Shown one piece after another: positions 1-6,578 of a stretch of 64,000 nt of DNA. The notes below the pieces were generated by a model. The model worked only from the letters and a program-made list of their open reading frames with translations. It ran no database searches and was not told where the DNA came from. The first letter of the stretch is position 1, and every line of letters begins with the position of its first letter. This stretch comes from Paenibacillus hexagrammi (GTDB lineage: Bacteria > Bacillota > Bacilli > Paenibacillales > NBRC-103111). The position numbers were made by a program, and so were the translations under genes. The DNA lies in assembly GCF_021513275.1 (NCBI RefSeq), contig NZ_CP090978.1:2480001-2544000 (forward strand), in the 5' to 3' direction.

Positions 1-218
1 TTGGTGTAGCCGGAAATACAAACGATTGGCAAATTCGCATCCCTGAAGGCATTGCGGATCGTGTGACACTTCTCCCGGTTGAGGGACTCGAACGATAGGT
101 CCATGTCCTTGAAGGACAAGTCCAACTGAACGGAGGTAAAGCCGTCCTTTTGAATTCTCGAAATCGTCTCTGCCAGTGAATACGGATAATAGCCATTGAA
201 AATACCTACAGAAATCAT
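1..218 (-). CDS. Sugar phosphate isomerase/epimerase family protein (partial, 3' end outside window)
   Basis: Only about the first 72 codons are in the window. The N-terminus begins MISVGIFNGYYPYSLAET and continues with a stretch that looks like the first strands of a xylose-isomerase-like TIM barrel. This fold is known for cofactor-free or metal-dependent sugar isomerases and epimerases. The ATG at 216-218 overlaps the stop codon of the upstream oxidoreductase in an ATGA arrangement, so the two are probably translationally coupled. Pairing of an isomerase-like TIM barrel with a Gfo/Idh/MocA dehydrogenase is common in sugar and inositol catabolic operons. The substrate cannot be told from this fragment. 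Confidence 0.6.
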   Translation of the reverse strand, partial: MISVGIFNGYYPYSLAETISRIQKDGFTSVQLDLSFKDMDLSFESLNREKCHTIRNAFRDANLPIVCISGYT

Positions 219-1357
219 AGTGAATTGCCTCCTTCATAGGTGTAAGATTGATATTGGCTTTCGATCTCCGCAACGGTAACTGTACGCTGCTCTGCAATGG
301 ACTTATAACATGCGTCAACCAGAGCAATTGATTTCAGGTTATCCCGGCCGCTGATTTCGGGTTCGCTGTTCGTTTCCACTGCTCGTAGCAGCTGCGCCAT
401 CGTCCCTTGAAAAGCATCCGGAAACCAGACTCCGTCCCACTTGGGCCGGTACCATTGATTCGGCGATTGCTTGGTGGTGAACTCAAGTGTGCTTGGCGAT
501 CGGTCGGGATACGATGGCCACCCGATCGATCCTTGAGCGATGCCATCCAGTCCCTCTACCCTCCATTTGATGTACAGATCCTTCTCTGTGCCTTCGCCCG
601 GCCATGCCCACACATCATCCAAGCTGGTCGCCAGCAGCTCATTGCCATATTGAAGCGTATATTGAGAAATTCCATCCACATGCGGAAATGCCGTCCGGGG
701 GTCTCTGCGCGCAACAGCGGTGACTTTCTCCGGATCTCCGAATAGAAAACGGAATATGTCGATATGATGAATACCCATATTAAGGATTTCAAGGTGTTCA
801 TATTTATGTAGAAACTCTTGCCAGTGAGGTATGGCCCGCATTTCAATCGTCGCGAGGACGGGTTCGCCGAGATATCCCCTCTCCAGTATGATTTTCAAAG
901 CTCGCATCGACTGGTCATAACGCATATTCGAGTTGACGGCGATTTTGATACCAGCTCTTTCACAGAGTTCAACAATTTCCCGGGCTTCTTGAGCATTCAT
1001 GGCCAGTGGTTTTTGGCATAGAATCCCTTTGATATGCTTCTGCTTCACCGCTTGCCGAACAACCTCCAACTGCCGGTCCGGAGGGATAGCGATATCAAGA
1101 ATCTCGATCTGCGGATCCTTGATCAACTCTTCCCAGGTTGCATATACATGGGGGATTTGCCTCAGTTCGGCAACGGCTTTAGCATTTTCATAAGTTCTTG
1201 AGCTAATGGCGTAAGGGTTGAATCCTGCGTCCCGATAAGCTGCGAGATGGCAGTCACGCATGATGAATCCTGAGCCGATACACCCTATCCGATAATCCTT
1301 ACGCTTTGGCATTTCCGGTTCGATAGGCAAATTTCCATCCACATCCATTGTTCCCAT
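215..1357 (-). CDS. Gfo/Idh/MocA family oxidoreductase
   Basis: A 380-residue NAD(P)-dependent dehydrogenase. An N-terminal Rossmann fold is seen in IGCIGSGFIMRD (about residues 24-35), and the usual EKP motif appears as CQKP (about 114-117). A C-terminal alpha/beta domain contains MGIHHIDIFRFLFGDP, where paired His and Asp residues normally sit in the sugar site. About 20 residues precede the Rossmann domain, so a later start is possible. It overlaps the downstream isomerase gene by 4 bases. Such enzymes oxidize a hydroxyl on a sugar, polyol or sugar acid; the substrate here is unknown, but the setting points to a plant cell-wall sugar. Confidence 0.85.
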   Translation of the reverse strand: MGTMDVDGNLPIEPEMPKRKDYRIGCIGSGFIMRDCHLAAYRDAGFNPYAISSRTYENAKAVAELRQIPHVYATWEELIKDPQIEILDIAIPPDRQLEVVRQAVKQKHIKGILCQKPLAMNAQEAREIVELCERAGIKIAVNSNMRYDQSMRALKIILERGYLGEPVLATIEMRAIPHWQEFLHKYEHLEILNMGIHHIDIFRFLFGDPEKVTAVARRDPRTAFPHVDGISQYTLQYGNELLATSLDDVWAWPGEGTEKDLYIKWRVEGLDGIAQGSIGWPSYPDRSPSTLEFTTKQSPNQWYRPKWDGVWFPDAFQGTMAQLLRAVETNSEPEISGRDNLKSIALVDACYKSIAEQRTVTVAEIESQYQSYTYEGGNSL

Positions 1358-1399
1358 TTGATCTGCCTCCTTTTGGTCTTAAAAAGTTGGTTTTCGTCA

Positions 1400-1414
1400 T
1401 TGAAGCGCTTTCTT
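1400..1414 (-). promoter_or_regulatory. Possible degenerate cre (CcpA) site
   Basis: The sequence TTGAAGCGCTTTC lies upstream of the oxidoreductase gene and resembles the catabolite responsive element core with one base missing in the left arm. Carbon catabolite repression would be expected for sugar catabolic genes, but the match is imperfect and the site could be chance. Confidence 0.25.
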
Positions 1415-1434
1415 TCTTTAGGAAAGAACATTCC

Positions 1435-2427
1435 TCATAGGAAGGAATCCACCCATAAGCAGGTACGAAAACTGACCTCTTCACGTGAGCGGATTCCCCT
1501 GACACCTGTAAGCTCATGTTCATAAGGCAGATTGAACGCATCCGTAACCGCTGTGTAAGGCTCTAGCGAAAACGCCGAGGCCCAATCCGGGCGGAACAAT
1601 ACCATAAAAGGAAATTGACGGTCGATTTGATAAGCAATCGAATACCCGCGATCCTTCATCTCAAGACGGCATACCCGGTTCCCATCCTCTTCTTCCAAGG
1701 ACAATAGAGAACAACCTAGCTGAGGATAGCTTGAAATTGCGACCCCTTCTTTTAAGGAACGGCTAAACGGTGTAATACTCGGCCTGCCTGTCACAAAAGC
1801 TTCGTTCGTCACCGGCCATTCCTCCATCGCTGGAACCGTAAGCATAAGCTCCTCTCCGCCATCAAAAGGAATTGAAAAATAAGGATGCAGCCCAAAAGCG
1901 AAAGGCGCTTCGTCCTCCCCTTCGTTCACAATGGTTCCGTTCAAATGTAAACGCCCCTCAAAGAGACGGTATGTAAAGGTAAACGTAATGGAATGAGGGA
2001 AATAAGCCATGATATCCGAATGCAGCTCATAACGGAATCGGCTGACCACATAAGCTCCGAGTTCTTCTGTTGCCCCATATTCAAGAACTTCCCATGCTCT
2101 GGAGCAAATTTCGCCATGCAAATGGTTAGAGGGCGGTTCGTTTAGAGGAAAACAATAGGTTCGTCCGCGAAATATAAACCGCCCATTCTTCACACGATTG
2201 GGTGGAAATAAGATGGGAGTGCCGTATTTAAAATTGGCAAATGGTTCATTTCGTAACATTTTCAAACTAACCGGCTGCAAAATGACTTCATGCCCGCCGC
2301 TTTCGAAGCGATACAGATTGTTCCCGGCTTCCGGTATGACTTCGGCAGTAGCATCATGATGTGCGTCGTTTAAAACAATAACGGAATATCCTTCTTTCAT
2401 GATTGATTGGGCCGTATATCGACTCAT
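1435..2427 (-). CDS. Aldose 1-epimerase family protein
   Basis: About 330 residues. The beta-sandwich galactose mutarotase fold is recognisable from FRGRTYCFPLNEPPSNHLHGE and from GLHPYFSIPF, which hold the active-site histidines of the family, and from an acidic residue in the C-terminal part. The enzyme interconverts alpha and beta anomers of free sugars in the cytoplasm. I chose the ATG at 2427 because AAAAGGGG lies 7 bases upstream; an in-frame start at 2469 adds 14 residues without family support. It sits upstream of the oxidoreductase and isomerase genes, so it may feed anomers of a released pectin sugar into them. Confidence 0.8.
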   Translation of the reverse strand: MSRYTAQSIMKEGYSVIVLNDAHHDATAEVIPEAGNNLYRFESGGHEVILQPVSLKMLRNEPFANFKYGTPILFPPNRVKNGRFIFRGRTYCFPLNEPPSNHLHGEICSRAWEVLEYGATEELGAYVVSRFRYELHSDIMAYFPHSITFTFTYRLFEGRLHLNGTIVNEGEDEAPFAFGLHPYFSIPFDGGEELMLTVPAMEEWPVTNEAFVTGRPSITPFSRSLKEGVAISSYPQLGCSLLSLEEEDGNRVCRLEMKDRGYSIAYQIDRQFPFMVLFRPDWASAFSLEPYTAVTDAFNLPYEHELTGVRGIRSREEVSFRTCLWVDSFL

Positions 2428-2655
2428 GATGCATCCCCTTTTCCCATGCTCAACTTGAAGCTGATCCATTAGAATTGCCGAGTAAAGATGCTCGGCTCTC
2501 CATGCACTCCGAGGTTAGTTCCATCATAGCATGGCATTTTTTGGAATTATATAGGTGTATTCGATCTAAGATAGTTACCATCTGGCAGGGGATATCGATG
2601 CTTTACCTTCGAGTAAATTCGAGGAAATATGCGTCAAAACGAATAGGGACTGCTT

Positions 2656-2687
2656 GGCAAAAAGAAAAAGCCCACTCAAGGGGCTTT
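2656..2687 (-). terminator. Rho-independent terminator
   Basis: On the minus strand an AAAGCCC/GGGCTTT hairpin is followed by a T-rich run. It lies 33 bases after the stop of the small membrane protein gene and should end the marR-arsA transcription unit. Confidence 0.75.
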
Positions 2688-2719
2688 ATTAACTCAAACG
2701 GGTTATAAGTTGATCCACA

Positions 2720-3079
2720 TCACTTCAGCAGAAGAATCAAAGCCTGCGGTAACCCCAGCCAGAAACCGGATACTGGCATCACGATTACCCCAATCAGGCA
2801 TATCGCGAGCAGCATCCATCCGAAAATGGAAGGAGCCGGGATTCCAGCCTTTTTCATGATCCAGTCCGCCAAATAGCCGAGGACGATCAGCACAAAGCCG
2901 AACATGATGAACCAAAACGCGGTTCCGCGTTCCCACTCCCCATGCCTCACGGTGTTCCATAATCCTTCGGAGATCATCGGAAGAAGCTGCTTGAAAAATA
3001 AGATCAGCCCGACGATTGTATGAAGGAACCCTGTTAGCATCAGCGTCAGACCCATTTGCCGTTTGATTCCATTCACCAT
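2720..3079 (-). CDS. Small four-helix membrane protein (DUF6463-like)
   Basis: A 119-residue hydrophobic protein with about four predicted membrane segments (residues 10-30, 50-70, 83-100 and 102-118). I see no catalytic motif. Length and helix pattern resemble the DUF6463 family of unknown function; this is recognition by eye only. AGGAG lies 9 bases before the ATG. It starts 7 bases after the preceding small gene and is the last gene before a terminator, so it belongs to the arsA unit. A longer reading in another frame over the same bases (2703-3089) has no family features and was not used. Confidence 0.6.
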   Translation of the reverse strand: MVNGIKRQMGLTLMLTGFLHTIVGLILFFKQLLPMISEGLWNTVRHGEWERGTAFWFIMFGFVLIVLGYLADWIMKKAGIPAPSIFGWMLLAICLIGVIVMPVSGFWLGLPQALILLLK

Positions 3080-3085
3080 ATAGGT

Positions 3086-3328
3086 TCACTCCTGAATGTT
3101 GATTTTGCGTGAAGCTGGAGATGAAGCCGATTCCGACTCCGACTCGGTTTCCCCACCTTCCAGCGATTCGATAACACTATCGACTACTGCACGGGAGGCG
3201 AGCAGCCATTCCTTGACAGCGTTCCTGAGATGCTGCTCAGGTTTGTGCCGCTCTAGGCTCCCGAGCAGTCTTTCTACGTGATCCAAATGACCCAGTAATC
3301 GTTCCCTGCCTCTACTTGCGCTTCCCAT
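3086..3328 (-). CDS. Hypothetical 80-residue protein
   Basis: An N-terminal helical half rich in Leu, Arg and Glu (RERLLGHLDHVERLLGSLER) is followed by a helix with WLLASRAVVDSVIESL and then a Ser/Glu-rich acidic tail. It looks like a small, mostly helical cytoplasmic protein. I do not recognise the family. It has its own ribosome binding site (AGGAG, 9 bases upstream) formed by the last codons of the ArsA-family gene, so it is cotranscribed and probably functions with that ATPase. Confidence 0.6.
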   Translation of the reverse strand: MGSASRGRERLLGHLDHVERLLGSLERHKPEQHLRNAVKEWLLASRAVVDSVIESLEGGETESESESASSPASRKINIQE

Positions 3329-3334
3329 AGAACC

Positions 3335-4525
3335 TCACTCCTTTCCTTGTGCGGCTGAATCCCTGGTGCTGAAGCGGATGATCAGCCGTTCATCTGCAAA
3401 TTTAGCACCAATGATTTGACGGCCTAGCAGCGGCCTAGGCAAAATCACTTTGCGTTTATACGCGCCTGCGGCAATCGTCAATTCATCTCCGGTTTGGGTC
3501 AAATCCAGGTCCGCCTTGTCGACAAAAGGGATCGTCAACTCGAGAAGCATTTCCCCTTTTTCCTCTCGAATCAGTTCTGTTCTTCCACGATAGAAGATGT
3601 CCGAAGGATCGCGGTCCGCGAAGATAAGGTGAGCGAGTTTGGAGAGGACAGACGGCCCGATCACCTCCTCTTGCAGCATTGGGGCTTTTAAGATGGGGAG
3701 CGGTTGGAAGTTCATTCTGATTTCGTCCTCATATTTCCTCTGTAGCTCCATCCAATGAGCGAAGAATCCTTCTCCCGCTTCGTCGGGCAGCACCCGGTTG
3801 ACGATCACGGCATCGGTGTTGAAGCCGAATAAATTTAAATAGGTGAAAGCGCGTTTTGCTTCGGACAGCACCATTTTCTCTGGGTTCAATACGAGTCTCA
3901 CTGAAGCTTTCTCTGGATCAAGCACAATTCGCTGCAGATCTTCCAGGCTGCGTACAAAAGTCTCAATGCTGTCCAATACGTCATCTGACGGAAGTTCAAG
4001 CTTATTGACGACTCTGGCTACCGGACGTACGAGTTTGATTAACCTGCGCTCGTGCGGGAATATTTTCTCCAGCCACCAATTCAGAACATTGGGATAGCTG
4101 AGCAGACGCAGCGTCTCACCGGTTGGAGCGCAATCCACGACAAGTACGTCGTACTGGCCGCTTAGTGCGTGTTTCCGGATTTGCAGCAGGTTGAACAATT
4201 CCTCCATGCCGGGGAAAACTAACATTTCTTCAGTCGTTACATCCTTCAGCTGTGCTTTATCCAGAAGTTTGGTCAGCCAGCCTTGGACGGCGCCCCAATT
4301 GTTTTCCGTTTCTCGGAGGCTGCTTACTTCCTGCGCCCATAAATTTGGGCTGATTAACACCGGATCCGGACCGATCGGCACATTTAGAGAATCCGCTAGG
4401 CTGTGCGCTGCGTCAGTACTGAGAATGAGCGTCCGTTTATTTTGACCGGCCAGATTCACCGCTGTCGCAGCGGCAATGCTGGTCTTACCTACCCCGCCTT
4501 TGCCTGTATAGAAAATAATCCTCAT
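3335..4525 (-). CDS. ArsA/Get3-family ATPase
   Basis: A 396-residue soluble P-loop ATPase. The deviant Walker A KGGVGKTS is at residues 9-16, and the switch I-type motif STDAAHSL (residues 36-43) corresponds to the STDPAHSL of ArsA/Get3. VVDCAPTGETLRLL (about residues 128-141) is the switch II region. The last about 90 residues form a small beta domain like the HSP20-like C-terminus found in bacterial ArsA-type proteins. No arsenite-binding cysteine cluster and no arsB neighbour are seen, so arsenite export is unlikely; a role in handling a membrane or hydrophobic client is an inference. A palindromic MarR-type operator lies between this gene and marR. Confidence 0.85.
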   Translation of the reverse strand: MRIIFYTGKGGVGKTSIAAATAVNLAGQNKRTLILSTDAAHSLADSLNVPIGPDPVLISPNLWAQEVSSLRETENNWGAVQGWLTKLLDKAQLKDVTTEEMLVFPGMEELFNLLQIRKHALSGQYDVLVVDCAPTGETLRLLSYPNVLNWWLEKIFPHERRLIKLVRPVARVVNKLELPSDDVLDSIETFVRSLEDLQRIVLDPEKASVRLVLNPEKMVLSEAKRAFTYLNLFGFNTDAVIVNRVLPDEAGEGFFAHWMELQRKYEDEIRMNFQPLPILKAPMLQEEVIGPSVLSKLAHLIFADRDPSDIFYRGRTELIREEKGEMLLELTIPFVDKADLDLTQTGDELTIAAGAYKRKVILPRPLLGRQIIGAKFADERLIIRFSTRDSAAQGKE

Positions 4526-4546
4526 GCTCCCACCCTCTCCATTTAG

Positions 4547-4558
4547 TACGATTTCGTA
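4547..4558. promoter_or_regulatory. MarR-type operator O3, before the arsA-like gene
   Basis: The 12-base core TACGATTTCGTA lies within TAGTACGATTTCGTAGTA. It matches the two operators in front of marR and sits between the marR terminator and the arsA start codon, so the regulator probably controls the ATPase unit as well as itself. Confidence 0.7.
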
Positions 4559-4567
4559 GTAATTAGT

Positions 4568-4591
4568 AAAAAAGAATCCGGCAAATGCCGG
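4568..4591 (-). terminator. Terminator or attenuator between marR and arsA
   Basis: A perfect CCGGCA/TGCCGG hairpin begins directly after the marR stop codon and is followed by ATTCTTTTTT on the minus strand. It should end or reduce readthrough from marR into the arsA unit. Confidence 0.75.
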
Positions 4592-5074
4592 TTATTCCTC
4601 AATGGGTATTTTCACTGGCTGTGATTTCACGTTCTGCGCCATGCTCGAGCCCTCATCCTGAAAAACACGCGCTGCTTTTAAAAGAAGGGTCGTCAGCTGC
4701 TCAATCTCATCTGTAGTCAATGCTGTCTGCAGCTTGCCAAGAAGTTCAAGCATCACGTTCTCCCATTCCACTGCCAACTGCAGTCCCTCGCGTGTTAGCG
4801 TAACGAGCTTCACTCGCTGGTCCTGAGCCGATGTTGCCCGCGCGATATAGCCCTTGCGCTCCAAGCGTTTCGCAATGCTGGTTAAGGAGCTTAGCGGAGC
4901 CCCCATCTCTGCGGCTAACTCCGACATTGGCAAATCACCTTTGAATTGCAAGATCAGCAGTGTGGCCAGCTCGGAGCGGTTAACCTTTTGTTCTAGCTGC
5001 AGAGTACCGTTCATGAATGCGAAAGGACGTAGACCGGTCCTGAGGAAAAGTTCATATAGCTGCTGCATCTGCAC
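4592..5074 (-). CDS. MarR family transcriptional regulator
   Basis: A 160-residue winged-helix regulator. The centre shows the MarR DNA-binding domain: LATLLILQFKGDLPMSEL leads into the recognition helix with LSSLTSIAKRLERKGYI, then the wing with DQRVKLVTLTREG. The start is GTG at 5074, with AGGAG 8 bases upstream; a nearer ATG at 5068 is less well placed. MarR proteins bind palindromes as dimers and release them on ligand binding. Two palindromes of one sequence family lie in the promoter of this gene and a third lies before the arsA-like gene, which points to autorepression and control of the ArsA unit. The ligand is unknown. Confidence 0.88.
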   Translation of the reverse strand: MQMQQLYELFLRTGLRPFAFMNGTLQLEQKVNRSELATLLILQFKGDLPMSELAAEMGAPLSSLTSIAKRLERKGYIARATSAQDQRVKLVTLTREGLQLAVEWENVMLELLGKLQTALTTDEIEQLTTLLLKAARVFQDEGSSMAQNVKSQPVKIPIEE

Positions 5075-5092
5075 ACCGGCAACTCCTTTTAG

Positions 5093-5104
5093 TACGACTT
5101 CGTA
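5093..5104. promoter_or_regulatory. MarR-type operator O1
   Basis: TACGACTTCGTA is one base off a perfect palindrome. It lies just downstream of the predicted transcription start and just upstream of the ribosome binding site. Its centre is 33 bases, three helical turns, from that of O2. Confidence 0.7.
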
Positions 5105-5118
5105 GTATCAGTGAGAAT

Positions 5119-5147
5119 ATTTTATTACGAATTCGTAGTAATGTCAA
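5119..5147 (-). promoter_or_regulatory. marR promoter with operator O2 in the spacer
   Basis: A consensus -35 box TTGACA (5142-5147) and a -10 box TAAAAT (5119-5124) are 17 bases apart. The spacer holds the perfect palindrome TACGAATTCGTA (5126-5137), so bound regulator would block RNA polymerase directly. Confidence 0.8.
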
Positions 5148-5158
5148 TCACTGATGGA

Positions 5159-5202
5159 AAATCCCCCCTGGACAACGAAAGTTATTTGTCCAAAGGGGGA
5201 TT
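5159..5202 (-). terminator. Long-stem terminator after the oxidoreductase gene
   Basis: AATCCCCC is paired with GGGGGATT and an inner GGACAA/TTGTCC stem extends it. It lies between the oxidoreductase stop (5246) and the marR promoter. It ends in TT rather than a long T run, so termination efficiency is uncertain. Confidence 0.6.
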
Positions 5203-5245
5203 ACATCTTGATTGGAATTAATTATCTGATTTACTATAGAGTGTC

Positions 5246-6527
5246 TTACATTAATTCTGCAATTTTAACTGGAAGTCCCGTACGTATCGCTCGGTTTGCC
5301 GCTATTCCGACAAGTATGGAACGGGCGCCGTCGCTATGATTAGCAGCCCTTTTGTACTTGTCTTCCTTTGGTTCACCGAAAATATCGTTCAGAAGCAGAT
5401 TGTCGCCTCCGCCATGTCCGCCAATTCCATTTTCCACCTCAATGTCATAGGGCTTGCCGAACATAGGAAACATCCGAATCTCTTTGTTCTTGAGCGCGCC
5501 TTCCTGCGACTTGTCACCGCCGGAATTCACATACGATTGTTCCATAATCGTCATTTCCAGCCTGCCTTTGCTTCCGTTAAACGCAATACGATATCCTTCC
5601 CAAGGACTATAAGCATTCAACGAATAGGTCAAAATAGCTTTGTTCTTATAGCGAACGAGTACCCCCATCGTATCTTCAATGCTAATCCCGTCGCCGAAAA
5701 CATTTTGATCGCGATGATAGCCATCCTCGTGCTCAGCGTCGAGATACATCGCTTTGAGTCTCCCGTTTCTGTCCAAATGAAGTGCAAAAGGATCGTCCTC
5801 GGCCAGCGGATTGCCCGTTGCACGGTCGTAGAATCGGGTGATTCCGCGCTTTTCCGCATTATCTCGGCCATAGAAGAGCAAATCGCCAAAGGCGAATACG
5901 GTGTCCGGTTCGGAACCGATCCAGAAACTGACTAGATCGAAATGATGGGTCGATTTGTGGACAAGCAGACCTCCGCTGTTCCGTTTATCGCGGTGCCAGC
6001 GCCGAAAATAATCGGCGCCGTGCTTCGTGTTCAAGAGCCATTCGAAGTGCACGGAGTTTACTTCGCCTATAGCCCCGTCTTCGATCAGCTCGCGGACTTT
6101 TGTATGATGAGGCGCATAGCGGTAATTGAATGCAACGCGCACATTGCGTCCCGTTCTCTCTACAGCTTCAAGGATTTGACGGCATTTTTCCTCATCGACC
6201 GTCATCGGCTTCTCCGTAATCACATCACATCCGAGCTCCAAGGCGCGGATGATGTAAGTGTGATGCGTACGATCGACACTAGTGACGATAACGGCGTCGG
6301 GCTTCTCATTTTCGATCATGATGTCGAATTCATTGGCTTTATAGGTACGAACCTCCGAATATCCATACTTATCGGCTAGCAGGTGTTTGGCGTAATCCAT
6401 CCGGGTCTGGTTGATGTCGCAGAAAGCCGCCAACTCCGCTGAGTCCCGAAAATCGGTTGCAATGGCGGAATAGAAGAATCGCGCTCGACCGCCCGCTCCG
6501 ACAAGAACATATTTTTTTAGGATTCAT
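5246..6527 (-). CDS. Gfo/Idh/MocA family oxidoreductase (frameshift in A7 run near the start)
   Basis: About 426 residues once a frameshift is corrected. The ATG at 6527 has AAAGGAA upstream and encodes MNPKK; a run of seven A (6512-6518) then shifts the frame. With six A the protein reads on as YVLVGAGGRARFFYS, the expected Rossmann GxGGR motif. The long frame from 6433 continues with EKPMTVDE, the RYAPHHTKVRELI segment, and HKSTHHFDLVSFWIG, which holds the likely substrate and catalytic residues. It is a close cousin of the oxidoreductase at 26488-27813. It follows the rhamnosidase gene by 52 bases and ends before a terminator. The substrate is unknown. The indel is either a sequencing error or a slippage site. 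Confidence 0.8.
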
Positions 6528-6578
6528 GGATGCTGTTCCTTTCTTTGAAAGTTAATGCTGCTGGGGGAAAGGACTGCT

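Noticed and set aside
3335-4525. Arsenite efflux pump component
   Set aside because: The single ATPase domain lacks the arsenite-binding Cys cluster, and no arsB, arsC or arsR gene is present; a MarR-type regulator controls it.
5336-5935. 199-codon plus-strand frame inside the oxidoreductase gene
   Set aside because: Antisense shadow of the Gfo/Idh/MocA gene; no ribosome binding site and no recognisable protein.
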